DNA of 64,000 bases from positions 310,001-374,000 of the forward strand of contig JANQEU010000104.1 in assembly GCA_028278225.1 (NCBI GenBank), read 5' to 3'. This document shows positions 33,896-43,173 of this stretch, in pieces. Positions within the stretch are counted from its first letter, which is position 1, and each line of letters opens with the position of its first letter. Source of the stretch: Cyclobacteriaceae bacterium. GTDB taxonomy: Bacteria > Bacteroidota > Bacteroidia > Cytophagales > Cyclobacteriaceae. Position numbers and translations under genes: made by a program. Below the pieces are notes generated by a model. That model was not told where the DNA came from. It searched no databases and saw only the letters and a list, made by a program, of their open reading frames with translations.

Positions 33896-36610
33896 CTAAT
33901 AGTCAGCTTTTCTGCCACCCCTGTCAACCAGCTCCCGTAAGAAGCCGTTAAATCCATGCTGCTCCAGGAGATCTTCCATATCCAGATGCAGGCGATATCG
34001 CCAGTAGTGCTGCGGGATGGATGGCACATTTATCCGCTCTTCCTCCGGTACTTCCCTCCTCAGCGTCCCGTCCATTGCCAATAAGTCCTGAATCGGAAAG
34101 ATCGCCCACATGCTGGGGGAGTGCAGATGTTGATTGATGATATCCTTCGCTACCCAGGGCTCACAATAGTATGGGGCTTCTCCCCATCCACCGAGTATTG
34201 TATTGTAAAATCGCTGGGTTCGATCCGTATCTTCCTGCCACCACTCGCGTAGTGTGGACATGTCGTGACTGCCGGTACTGGTAACGCTCCCGTACGGTGT
34301 ATCCGATGGGTGCCAGAATTCCCTGTCATCATTAGGCATTCTCTGGATGGCAAGGCTCAGAATATTCAGCTCGCGCATCACCCCTGGAACGGAAGCGGGC
34401 ACCATTCCCAGGTCTTCGCCGCATATGAGCATATCCGTTGCTTCTTTCAACGCGGGCAATTTCTTCAAAGCGCTTTCCCGCCAGAATCCATTGTGCCGGT
34501 GATAAAAGAACTCATTGTAAAGTCGATCCAGTGCTTCTTTGGTGTAGTCGTCCAATTCCTGAAAAGAGTAAGTTGAATGGAATGCTATCCTTGGATTGAA
34601 TGCTTCACCATTGCTCAGAGGCGCTTCCAGGAATAATACTTCCGCAAGCAGCCGGTTCAAATTGATGCTGATCCAGTTATTAAACTCTGCATGTTGCGGA
34701 TTTTCCGAGTTCATCCGGTCAAAATGGATCTTAACCTTCCGCTGGGTATTGACATGGTCCTGCAATTCGTAGCATCCCGGTGCAAATTCCTGGAGATAAC
34801 TATCAAAAATCGATTCCGCATGACTATTGAAGAGATCATGGATCATGTGCCTCCTTATATAGGGCTTGCAGAACCTGTCCCGGTCAAAATAGATCCCAAG
34901 TTCTCTAAACTCATCAAGATGTATCGGCAACGCAGGGTTAAATCTGCCCATAATTCCTTCTACGTGCTCCCGGGGGATTTCCCAGATCCTGAAGAATCCC
35001 AGAATATGATCTATCCTGAAAACATCAAAGTACTCCGACATCTGTACAAGACGCTCTTTCCACCATTTAAACCCATCCCCGGTCATTGCCTCCCAATTAT
35101 ATGTCGGGAAACCCCAATTCTGTCCTGAAATGGAGAAGTCATCCGGAGGGGCACCTGCCTGGCAATCCATATTATACAGGTTTGGCTCAAGCCATGCGTC
35201 AACAGAATTCCGATAGATCCCTATGGGTATATCACCTTTTAAAACCACTCCGTGCTTCCGGGCATATTCTGCAGCCTCTTTCAGCTGTTTATCCAGGTAA
35301 AACTGAATGTAATAGTGAATGGCGATATCATCATAATTCCTGCCGCCGGGAGAGGTTATTTTGTCGAGCTTCCTGGCATCTATCGTTGCATAGCCATCCC
35401 ATTGTGTAAAGTCGGGGGTTTCGTATTTATCTCTCAGTGCCGAAAATGCGGCATAAGACTTCAGCCAGGACTTATTTCGCTTGAAAAATGATTTGAACTC
35501 TTTGCTTGAAAGCACTTCATCCTTATTTTCATCGTAGCTGATCTTAAAGAATTTGCTCTTAAGCTTCATTACCGCCTCATAATCTACCTCCTTGAGTTTA
35601 TTCAGTCGCTTCCTCTCCTTGTCCACTTCCTTTTGGAAAGCTTTGTCCCTGAGTTTTCCAATGGATTGAAGATTTGCATAGATCGGATGAAGCGCATGAA
35701 CGGAAATTGCTGCATACGGATATGAGTCTACCCAGGTGTGGGTGGCAATCGTATCATTCACAGGAAGGATCTGTACCAACCGCATTCCGGTTTTTGAGGC
35801 CCAGTCAACCAGTAATTTGATATCGGTAAATTCACCGACTCCAGTCCCCGTTTTACTTCTCAACGAAAATACCGGTATGGCAACTCCTGCAGCTTTCCAG
35901 TTTCCAACAGGGTACCGAAAACCCTCATCGGTTTTGATCATCTGATGCTGCTCGTCGAGGTCCTGTATCGGAATGTAACGATTCTGCCCATTCTCCCATG
36001 TGACAACTTTCTTTTCTCCAAGACTGTAGATCACGTACTTATACTCAACAGGCAGGTCATCCTCATTGACCCTGACGTCCGCTTTCCAGGTCGGAAATGC
36101 ATCGTCACCCATCAAAATCACTTTGGAATCATCCCAGGAGCCAAGGGTCTTCGATGATCCCACGATTCCAACCTGATAATCCACACCCACCCTGGGAGCT
36201 CTGAGCTGAAATCGAACATACTTGCCGGTTTTCTGATGGCTGAATTTTGCCTGCTTTGTATTTCTATTGAAAAAAGAATTGATGAAAGGTGAAGTGTAAA
36301 GATTTTCTTTTTCATCATACTTCGACCTCCAGTAATCCCTCAAAAGAAATGAATGAAATCGTCCGGTAGCACCATCGAATATGCGGTTTGCTCCCACTTC
36401 CCATTCATTATGACCGTCCCTGGAGATGAAATACTTGTATTCGAATTTCGTTTCCGGCATCTCCAGCTCACCTTCCCAGTATTCACCGGAAGACTGATGA
36501 AGGGGAAAGGCCTTTTTTTCATCCCAGCCTCCCAGTGCCGGGTCAGAACCGCACACATAAATGATTTCACCCCACCGGGTCCTGTAATCGATCTGAAATC
36601 TAATTTTCAT
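33896..36610 (-). CDS. malQ: 4-alpha-glucanotransferase (amylomaltase), GH77, with two CBM20
   Basis: 904 residues. Two starch-binding CBM20 modules (about 1-110 and 125-235) precede the GH77 barrel, the common Bacteroidota and plant-DPE2-like form. Catalytic landmarks are FRIDHILGFFRIW (nucleophile Asp), CGEDLGMVP (acid/base Glu) and GSHDMSTLREWW (stabiliser Asp). It transfers alpha-1,4-glucan segments and releases glucose from maltodextrins in the cytoplasm, feeding the phosphorylase at 8294-9913. It starts 11 bp after the MFS carrier stop, so both form an operon. The start at 36610 fits the CBM20 start MKIRFQIDYRTRWGE. Confidence 0.95.
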   Translation of the reverse strand: MKIRFQIDYRTRWGEIIYVCGSDPALGGWDEKKAFPLHQSSGEYWEGELEMPETKFEYKYFISRDGHNEWEVGANRIFDGATGRFHSFLLRDYWRSKYDEKENLYTSPFINSFFNRNTKQAKFSHQKTGKYVRFQLRAPRVGVDYQVGIVGSSKTLGSWDDSKVILMGDDAFPTWKADVRVNEDDLPVEYKYVIYSLGEKKVVTWENGQNRYIPIQDLDEQHQMIKTDEGFRYPVGNWKAAGVAIPVFSLRSKTGTGVGEFTDIKLLVDWASKTGMRLVQILPVNDTIATHTWVDSYPYAAISVHALHPIYANLQSIGKLRDKAFQKEVDKERKRLNKLKEVDYEAVMKLKSKFFKISYDENKDEVLSSKEFKSFFKRNKSWLKSYAAFSALRDKYETPDFTQWDGYATIDARKLDKITSPGGRNYDDIAIHYYIQFYLDKQLKEAAEYARKHGVVLKGDIPIGIYRNSVDAWLEPNLYNMDCQAGAPPDDFSISGQNWGFPTYNWEAMTGDGFKWWKERLVQMSEYFDVFRIDHILGFFRIWEIPREHVEGIMGRFNPALPIHLDEFRELGIYFDRDRFCKPYIRRHMIHDLFNSHAESIFDSYLQEFAPGCYELQDHVNTQRKVKIHFDRMNSENPQHAEFNNWISINLNRLLAEVLFLEAPLSNGEAFNPRIAFHSTYSFQELDDYTKEALDRLYNEFFYHRHNGFWRESALKKLPALKEATDMLICGEDLGMVPASVPGVMRELNILSLAIQRMPNDDREFWHPSDTPYGSVTSTGSHDMSTLREWWQEDTDRTQRFYNTILGGWGEAPYYCEPWVAKDIINQHLHSPSMWAIFPIQDLLAMDGTLRREVPEEERINVPSIPQHYWRYRLHLDMEDLLEQHGFNGFLRELVDRGGRKADY

Positions 36611-36621
36611 TAATTATTCAA

Positions 36622-38130
36622 CTAATATTTGTCCTCTACTCTTATTACCAGGAGTGCGGCGATTATTAATGATATTCCCCCTGTGATTATCACATAAATA
36701 GCCTGGTCATTGTAAAAAGTACTTAATAAGAATCCGTATATACTTGACGCGGTGATTTCAGGCAGCACAATAAAAAAGTTGAAAATGCCCATATAAATGC
36801 CAAACTTCCTCGATGGCAGACTACCGGTTAAGATTGCATAGGGAATTGCCAGAATACTGGCCCAGGCAAACCCTACTCCTATCATGGACACCAGCAATAA
36901 ATTGGGATCGGTTACTGTATACATGGATATTAATCCAATCCCTCCCAGGATCAGGTTGACCATGTGAAGGCTTTTCCTCCCGATTTTAGCGGCGACGGGA
37001 GCAAACAGGAAAGCTACGAGCGCCGCCACGCCATTGTAAGTACCAAACATCACGTTCACCCAGTCTGCTCCGGTATTGTATATCTGTGAGGTAGGGTCCG
37101 TCGTCCCATACACATGACTCGTCACCGCCGGTGTCGTATACAAAAACATGGAAAACAGGCCGAACCAGGAGAAAAACTGAACCCAGGCCAGTTGCCTCAT
37201 GGTTTTGGGCATTTTAAAAAGGTCATTGATGACCTCAACAAAACCGGAATCCGTCCTTCCCTGCCTGGTGAGCCATGCCGTCAGGTACTGGATAATACCA
37301 AAAACGATAAATCCGATGGATAGTATCAATGGCTCTTCATGGTGAGAGTAATTAACGATCAGGAAAGTGAGTGCAATCCCGACGATCAGCCACCAATGTG
37401 CGTGCTTCGAAAACACACCTGCTGCCAGTGGAGAAGGATCAAATGAACTTGCCGATTCCTCTCCTTCAGTTTTATCTTTTTCCTCCTCTTCGAAAGCATC
37501 CATTTCCTCCGGTGTATATTCCTTCGTACTCAATACAGTCCAGAGTACCGCACCGAAGAAAACAACTCCTCCCGCGTAAAATGAGATCTTTAAAGATGGA
37601 GGGATCTCGCCTTCCGGCGCCGTATTTTCAATGCCGATCCAGTTGGAGAGGATCCACGGCAGAAGGGATGCTATAACAGATCCCGTTCCGATAAAGAAAC
37701 TCTGCATTGCAAATCCTTTGGTCCTCTGTTCATTTGGCAGCATATCACCCACGAAGGCCCTGAACGGCTCCATGGATACATTGATGGAAGCATCGAGGAT
37801 CCAAAGCATACCGGCAGCTACCCAAAGCGCAGGCGAATTCGGCATTATCAGTAAGCCGATGGAGGCAAAAATCGCCCCTATCAAAAAATATGGTCTCCGT
37901 CGCCCCAGCCTGGTCCATGTATGGTCGCTCATGTGGCCAATGATGGGCTGAATGATCAGACCGGTAACCGGCGCGGCAATCCAAAGAATAGCTATGTCGC
38001 CAATATCCGCTCCGAGTGTTTGAAATATTCTGCTGACATTTGCCAGTTGCAATGCCCAGCCAAACTGGATGCCGAGAAAACCGAAGCTCATATTCCATAT
38101 CTGAGCGAAAGACAATAATGGACGTTTCAT
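36622..38130 (-). CDS. MFS sugar transporter (maltose/maltodextrin type)
   Basis: 502 residues, 12 TM helices. [21 protein letters not shown] is the glycoside-cation-symporter/SLC45-type loop 2-3 motif. [21 protein letters not shown] is the usual first helix. A long acidic loop ([13 protein letters not shown]) lies in the centre. The operon with the GH77 gene points to import of maltose or maltodextrins. It lacks an N-terminal signal, as expected. First gene of the pair; promoter likely in the 456-bp gap upstream. Confidence 0.9.
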   Translation of the reverse strand: MKRPLLSFAQIWNMSFGFLGIQFGWALQLANVSRIFQTLGADIGDIAILWIAAPVTGLIIQPIIGHMSDHTWTRLGRRRPYFLIGAIFASIGLLIMPNSPALWVAAGMLWILDASINVSMEPFRAFVGDMLPNEQRTKGFAMQSFFIGTGSVIASLLPWILSNWIGIENTAPEGEIPPSLKISFYAGGVVFFGAVLWTVLSTKEYTPEEMDAFEEEEKDKTEGEESASSFDPSPLAAGVFSKHAHWWLIVGIALTFLIVNYSHHEEPLILSIGFIVFGIIQYLTAWLTRQGRTDSGFVEVINDLFKMPKTMRQLAWVQFFSWFGLFSMFLYTTPAVTSHVYGTTDPTSQIYNTGADWVNVMFGTYNGVAALVAFLFAPVAAKIGRKSLHMVNLILGGIGLISMYTVTDPNLLLVSMIGVGFAWASILAIPYAILTGSLPSRKFGIYMGIFNFFIVLPEITASSIYGFLLSTFYNDQAIYVIITGGISLIIAALLVIRVEDKY

Positions 38131-38586
38131 ATAATCTTCTTTTACCAGGGGGTGATTGTTTTTGTCTGTTTTAATTTTCCTGCTGAAACAAGATCATCCG
38201 TTGTTAGGAATAATACGTTTTCCCATTTCCTATTTTGAACTCTTTCCCAACCGGGATCTTCAGCTACGGAACATGAAAAATTTTTATCTTTTTTTTGTTT
38301 CATCTAAAGAATTTCTTCAACATCCGGGTGATTTCATGTAATTTCAAAAATGATCACTCCGGCTTTTTGCCGTCTGAAGTTTTCTCCGCAATCGATTGAA
38401 CTCACTGTATTGACCGATTCGTATAAAAGACCCATAAATTTCAGTATGGAACGGCATGTTAAAATAGGAAATTTTCAACTATTTCGGCTTTTTTCGGGGA
38501 TTCTTCCAATACCGCAGGCAGTGTAATTTTAACAATCTATATTTGCCGTCCGGGAAATCATCAACAGTAAAATCAACTAAGAATCT
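38131..38586. other. 456-bp intergenic region upstream of divergent MFS and fba genes
   Basis: AT-rich on the left side. It contains a candidate -7 box for fba (38538) and no convincing gene; a 61-codon open frame at 38156-38341 has no protein-like features beyond a hydrophobic start. Confidence 0.5.
38538..38545 (+). promoter_or_regulatory. Candidate -7 element for the aldolase gene
   Basis: TATATTTG fits the Bacteroidota -7 box TAnnTTTG exactly and lies 42 bp before the ATG. No clear -33 TTG at the standard distance was seen. Confidence 0.4.
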
Positions 38587-39651
38587 ATGAAATTTACACC
38601 AGGAGTTTTAGCAGGCCAGGAGGTCACGGATCTGTTAAACTACGCCAATGAAAACAGCTTTGCCTTGCCTGCTGTCAATGTTGTTGGTACCAATTCCATC
38701 AACGCCGTTTTGGAGACGGCCAGGGAGGTTAACTCACCGGTAATTATCCAATTCTCAAATGGAGGTGCGGCCTTTGTTGCCGGTAAAGGATTGTCAAACG
38801 ATAACCAGGCGGCCGCCGTAATTGGAGCGGTTAGTGGCGCACTGCATGTCCACACAATGGCGGAAAGGTATAATGTCCCTGTTATTTTGCATACGGATCA
38901 CTGTGCCCGAAAGCTCCTTCCGTGGATGGATGGTATGCTCGAGGAAAATGAAAAACATCTTGAGGGGACCGGAAAACCTCTTTTTAGTTCCCATATGCTG
39001 GACCTCTCCGAGGAGCCTATTGAAGATAACATTGGGACATCTGTAAAGTATTTTGAACGAATGGCCGGAATGGGGATTACACTTGAGATAGAACTTGGAG
39101 TTACAGGAGGTGAGGAAGACGGCGTGGATAACACGGAAATCGATAACTCAAGACTTTATACTCAGCCGGAGGAAGTCTCCTATGCCTATGAAAAACTCAA
39201 CACTGTTTCAGATAATTTCACCATTGCAGCTGCCTTTGGAAATGTTCACGGTGTTTACAAGCCTGGAAACGTTAAACTTACTCCGATTATCCTGAAAAAC
39301 TCGCAGGACTACATCCAGGAAAAATTTGGTACGGGTCACAATCCCGTAAATTTTGTATTTCACGGTGGATCGGGCTCCACAACCGGGGAGATCAGGGAGG
39401 CTATTTCCTATGGTGCCATCAAAATGAATATAGATACGGATATGCAATGGGCTTTCTGGGAAGGTGTCAAAGATTATTATAAGGGAAATGAAGGGTACCT
39501 CCAGTCACAGATAGGTAATCCCGAAGGAGATGACATTCCAAACAAAAAATATTACGATCCCAGAAAATGGCTGAGAGAAGGTGAAAAAGCATTCATAAGC
39601 AGGTTGAAATCTGCTTTTGAGGACCTGAACTGCATTAACAGAAATGCTTAA
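38587..39651 (+). CDS. fba: Fructose-bisphosphate aldolase, class II
   Basis: 354 residues, class IIA type similar in length to E. coli FbaA. FALPAVNVVGTNSINAVLETA is the family opening. VPVILHTDHCARKLLPW carries the first zinc ligand and catalytic Asp. GNVHGVYKPGNVKL and FVFHGGSGS give further zinc and phosphate-binding residues. It cleaves fructose-1,6-bisphosphate in glycolysis and runs in reverse in gluconeogenesis. Cytoplasmic single gene, followed after 21 bp by the RAYT gene. Confidence 0.97.
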   Translation: MKFTPGVLAGQEVTDLLNYANENSFALPAVNVVGTNSINAVLETAREVNSPVIIQFSNGGAAFVAGKGLSNDNQAAAVIGAVSGALHVHTMAERYNVPVILHTDHCARKLLPWMDGMLEENEKHLEGTGKPLFSSHMLDLSEEPIEDNIGTSVKYFERMAGMGITLEIELGVTGGEEDGVDNTEIDNSRLYTQPEEVSYAYEKLNTVSDNFTIAAAFGNVHGVYKPGNVKLTPIILKNSQDYIQEKFGTGHNPVNFVFHGGSGSTTGEIREAISYGAIKMNIDTDMQWAFWEGVKDYYKGNEGYLQSQIGNPEGDDIPNKKYYDPRKWLREGEKAFISRLKSAFEDLNCINRNA

Positions 39652-39672
39652 ACAAGTTTAATGTAAACATCA

Positions 39673-40248
39673 ATGTTACCCCATACATTATATCATATTT
39701 ATAATAGGGGTAATAACAGAGACCGGATATTCTACAAAAGGGCGAATTACCACTACTTTCTGGGTAAAGTCCGAAAATATTTCTTGCCATATGTTGACAT
39801 ATTAGCCTATTGCCTCATGCCAAATCATTTTCACTTCCTGGTATACAGTAAGGAAGATCTTGTCACTGAAAAATGGAGTAATGATCTAAGAATAATGTTA
39901 AGTTCATATACAAGAGCTATAAACAAGCAGGAAGGCAGGGTGGGATCTTTATTTCAGCAGAATACAAAGGTCAAACTTTTGGAAAACACAAGTCGTGCTA
40001 CCACTTTAAGTGGTGGCACGACTTGTGTAGATTATCCCTGGACCTGCTTTCACTACATTCATCAGAATCCACTTAAGGCCGGCTTGGTCCGCCGGATGGA
40101 AGACTATGAGTTCAGTTCTTTCAGAGATTACGCTGGACTAAGGGACAGTGACCTTTGTAAAAAGGCTCTTGCCTCTGATTTGATCGGAATATCCGACACT
40201 CCGGAAACTTTTGCTACTGAAAGTTATGCCGCACAAATTATTACTTAA
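39673..40248 (+). CDS. REP-associated tyrosine transposase (RAYT / IS200-like Y1)
   Basis: 191 residues of the single-stranded HUH transposase family. YCLMPNHFHFLVYSK holds the HxH metal motif, and LSSYTRAINKQ the catalytic Tyr; YIHQNPLKAGLV and YEFSSFRDYAGL are typical RAYT ends. These proteins cut and join short hairpin DNAs and are usually single-copy domesticated genes rather than free insertion sequences. The frame is complete. A variable loop before WTCFHYIHQNP is encoded by a near-perfect 43-bp palindrome (see 39986-40028). No flanking terminal repeats were seen. Confidence 0.92.
   Translation: MLPHTLYHIYNRGNNRDRIFYKRANYHYFLGKVRKYFLPYVDILAYCLMPNHFHFLVYSKEDLVTEKWSNDLRIMLSSYTRAINKQEGRVGSLFQQNTKVKLLENTSRATTLSGGTTCVDYPWTCFHYIHQNPLKAGLVRRMEDYEFSSFRDYAGLRDSDLCKKALASDLIGISDTPETFATESYAAQIIT
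39986..40028. repeat. Long hairpin inside the RAYT reading frame
   Basis: Two 20-bp arms, complementary except for one G-T wobble, around a three-base TTA loop. It codes in frame for roughly TSRATTLSGGTTCV in the loop of the transposase between KVKLLE and the conserved C-terminal helix. It looks like a REP-type hairpin accepted in a tolerant loop. No second copy was found in the window by eye. Confidence 0.92.
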
Positions 40249-40269
40249 CGGACATCCATCGGTCTTTCC

Positions 40270-42006
40270 ATGAATGATAACTCTCGCAAACAACGTGTGA
40301 TCATTTACCAGTTGGTAGTCCGGTATTTCAGCAATACAAATACCACTAATAAACCCTGGGGGACCATCGTGGAAAATGGATGTGGAAAGTTCAATGAGAT
40401 CAATGATACTGCTCTTGGTGCACTGAAAGATCAAGGCTATACCCACATTTGGTTTACCGGTGTTTTGGAGCATGCTACATTAACAGACAATTCGAAGTTT
40501 GGGATATCGCCCGATCAAATCGTCAAAGGTCGTGCCGGATCCCCATATGCAATTAAGGATTATTATGATGTGGATCCTGACCTGGCGGAAAATGTTCCAA
40601 ACAGGCTAAATGAGTTTGCAGATCTCATCAGGCGAACACATAATGCAGGACTGAAAGCGATTATCGATTTTGTTCCTAACCACGTAGCCCGCACCTATCA
40701 ATCCGATATGAAACCGAATGGTATCAGGGATCTGGGAGATGACGATGATACACGAAAAGCGTTTCTTCCAAACAATAATTTTTATTATTTACCAAATTCA
40801 AGTTTTACTACCCCAAAAGACTATAAGCCACTGGGAAATAGCGAGTTTTTATTGAAAAACTCCTCTTACACCGAAACTCCTGCCAAAGTGTCAGGAAATG
40901 ATGTGTTTTCGCCTTCTCCGTCCATTTCAGACTGGTTTGAGACCGTAAAACTCAATTATGGTGTTGATTATCAGAATGGTGGGAAAACCCACTTCCATCC
41001 CATTCCCGATACATGGAAAAAGATGAAAGCAATCCTGCTTTATTGGATAGATCTAGGCGTGGACGGTTTCAGGTGTGACATGGCAGAAATGGTCCCGGTA
41101 GCTTTTTGGAGCTGGGCCATAGGCAACATCAAAAAAGATCATCCGGAGGTTGATTTCCTCGCGGAGATCTATAATCCCCAAGCCTACAGGGACTATATCC
41201 ATAATGGGAAGTTTGACTACCTGTATGACAAAGTGGAGCTCTATGACACGGTAAGGAACATTATCCAAAACAACGCCTCAACAGATGACATCACTCCGGT
41301 ATGGCAAGGCCAGGAAGGGATCGAAGATCATATGTTACGGTTCCTCGAAAACCATGACGAACAGCGTATAGCCTCTTCTTACTTTGCAGGAGACGCATGG
41401 AAAGGGATCCCGATGATGGCGCTGATATCATTCATGCACAGAGGTCCTGTGATGGTGTATTACGGCCAGGAGGTGGGGGAACCGGGTAGCGGAGTCCCTG
41501 GCTACAGCGACGATGATGGCCGCACTACGATCTTCGATTATTGGGGGGTTCCGGAGCATATAAAATGGGTGAACAGGCGGCAATACGACGGAGGTCAGTT
41601 GTCCGGGGATCAAAAGGAATTATTTGATAGATATGGTCAAATCCTGAGACTGTGCAACAGTAATCCTGCCATTCAAAAAGGCAGCTTTTATGACCTGCAT
41701 TTTTACAATCGAAATGATCAATATCAGGGGTATTCCAACAAGGTTTTTGCATTTTTACGCTATCACAAAAGCACCTGTCTATTGATCATCATTAACTTTT
41801 CGACATCACACGAAAATGCAGATATCAGGATCCCGGAGGATGCATGGAAACTAATGGGTATCACAGGGCCAAACGCAGGGCTCCTGACAGATGAAAAGGA
41901 AGAGATCATCAGCAGGTCTTCTGCCACCGATCCCGGAGCAGGCAGCCAGATGCATTTTGCGCTATCACCCTTGTCATATGAAATAATCCAAATCACATTA
42001 GTCTAA
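40270..42006 (+). CDS. Alpha-amylase family glycosidase, GH13
   Basis: 578 residues, no signal peptide, so cytoplasmic. The four GH13 regions are visible: AIIDFVPNHVA (region I), GVDGFRCDMAEMVP with the nucleophile Asp (region II), FLAEIYNP with the acid Glu (region III) and FLENHDEQRIAS (region IV). A C-terminal beta domain follows (GYSNKVFAFLRYHKSTCLLIIINFS). It hydrolyses or rearranges intracellular alpha-glucans or maltodextrins, together with GH77 and the phosphorylase. The exact subfamily is not clear to me. It starts 21 bp after the RAYT gene. Confidence 0.92.
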   Translation: MNDNSRKQRVIIYQLVVRYFSNTNTTNKPWGTIVENGCGKFNEINDTALGALKDQGYTHIWFTGVLEHATLTDNSKFGISPDQIVKGRAGSPYAIKDYYDVDPDLAENVPNRLNEFADLIRRTHNAGLKAIIDFVPNHVARTYQSDMKPNGIRDLGDDDDTRKAFLPNNNFYYLPNSSFTTPKDYKPLGNSEFLLKNSSYTETPAKVSGNDVFSPSPSISDWFETVKLNYGVDYQNGGKTHFHPIPDTWKKMKAILLYWIDLGVDGFRCDMAEMVPVAFWSWAIGNIKKDHPEVDFLAEIYNPQAYRDYIHNGKFDYLYDKVELYDTVRNIIQNNASTDDITPVWQGQEGIEDHMLRFLENHDEQRIASSYFAGDAWKGIPMMALISFMHRGPVMVYYGQEVGEPGSGVPGYSDDDGRTTIFDYWGVPEHIKWVNRRQYDGGQLSGDQKELFDRYGQILRLCNSNPAIQKGSFYDLHFYNRNDQYQGYSNKVFAFLRYHKSTCLLIIINFSTSHENADIRIPEDAWKLMGITGPNAGLLTDEKEEIISRSSATDPGAGSQMHFALSPLSYEIIQITLV

Positions 42007-42018
42007 ATAATCCTAAAA

Positions 42019-42912
42019 ATGAGTATCAAAGAAGTTTCAATAATCGGATCAGGCACCATGGGAAATGGCATAGCCCATGTATTTGCACAAAATGGATATT
42101 CGGTAAATCTCATTGACATTTCCAATGAGGTCCTGGAAAAAGCAATGCAGACCATAGCCAAAAACCTGGACCGACAGATCAAAAAAGAAGTTATAAGTGA
42201 GTCTGATAAATCCTCCACCCTATCCCGCATAACCACATTTACCGATACCGCTGCAGGTATATCATCGGCGGATCTGGTGGTGGAAGCCGCTACTGAGAAT
42301 TTTGAGATCAAAAAGCAGATATTTAAGGTAATGGACGAATGTGCACCGGAAACAGCGATCCTTTCAACTAACACCTCTTCCATATCCATTACAAAAATTG
42401 CTGCTGAGACAAAAAGACCGGACAAGGTCATAGGTATGCATTTTATGAATCCGGTCCCGATGATGAAGCTTGTTGAAGTGATACGGGGATATGCTACTTC
42501 GGATGAAACAACCGGATTGGTCATGGAAACCAGCAAATCTTTGGATAAAATTCCGACGGAGGTTAATGATTATCCTGGGTTTGTGGCCAATCGCATTTTG
42601 ATGCCGATGATCAACGAGTCGATCTATACATTATTCGAAGGAGTTGCCGGTGTTGAGGAAATCGATACCGTCATGAAATTGGGTATGGCCCACCCCATGG
42701 GGCCACTCCAACTGGCTGATTTCATCGGCCTTGACGTTTGTTTATCCATTCTGAAGGTCATGCACGATGGACTGGGTGATCCGAAATACAGACCCTGTCC
42801 GCTTCTGATCAATATGGTGGCAGCCGGTTACCTGGGCGCGAAAACAGGTGAGGGCTTTTACAAATACACTCCGGGCTCAAAGGATCTGGTTGTGAGTAAT
42901 CAATTCCAATAG
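42019..42912 (+). CDS. hbd: 3-hydroxyacyl-CoA (3-hydroxybutyryl-CoA) dehydrogenase
   Basis: 297 residues, the stand-alone form of about 280-300. NAD+ motif GSGTMGNGIAHVFAQNG at the start; LSTNTSSISIT and MHFMNPVPMMKLVEVIRG contain the substrate-facing Ser and the catalytic His of the family, and DYPGFVANRILMPMINE the linker helix. It oxidises or reduces short-chain 3-hydroxyacyl-CoA in fatty acid or butyrate metabolism. Follows the GH13 gene by 12 bp but is functionally unrelated. Confidence 0.95.
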   Translation: MSIKEVSIIGSGTMGNGIAHVFAQNGYSVNLIDISNEVLEKAMQTIAKNLDRQIKKEVISESDKSSTLSRITTFTDTAAGISSADLVVEAATENFEIKKQIFKVMDECAPETAILSTNTSSISITKIAAETKRPDKVIGMHFMNPVPMMKLVEVIRGYATSDETTGLVMETSKSLDKIPTEVNDYPGFVANRILMPMINESIYTLFEGVAGVEEIDTVMKLGMAHPMGPLQLADFIGLDVCLSILKVMHDGLGDPKYRPCPLLINMVAAGYLGAKTGEGFYKYTPGSKDLVVSNQFQ

Positions 42913-42919
42913 CACTATT

Positions 42920-43141
42920 TTAGCCTGAACTCGGGATAAGGACGGTCAAACAAACAAGGACGTCATTGCTGTATTTTGAACATATCGATGAGATAGAATG
43001 AGATTCCTGAACTCCGCTACGCTCCATCAGGAATGACGTCATTCCTTGTGAGCATCCGGGGAGGTATTGCGCAAGATCGATACAGGAATCTCGCTATATT
43101 AACTTGAACTTCGATAATGCATTATCCCGAACTCAGGTTAC
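42920..43141. mobile_element. MITE-like element with inverted ends
   Basis: About 220 bp between hbd and the next gene. The ends CCTGAACTCGGGATAA (42924) and TTATCCCGAACTCAGG (43122) are inverted copies with two mismatches. Inside lie an ATTCCTGA/TCAGGAAT hairpin (43003-43034) and an 18-bp perfect palindrome centred on GACGTC (43029-43046), plus two GAGATTCCTG blocks in opposite orientation. It encodes no protein. A degraded, shortened relative lies at about 61994-62060. Confidence 0.7.
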
Positions 43142-43173
43142 TTTAGCTAAAAAAACGTCCTGACCTCTCAAAA

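Noticed and set aside
38156-38341. 61-codon plus-strand ORF in the fba upstream gap
   Set aside because: No family features; hydrophobic start in an AT-rich region and a position inside a divergent promoter gap make chance likely.
42989-43046. Intrinsic terminator after hbd
   Set aside because: The hairpins are not followed by a T tract and fit the MITE-like element better.
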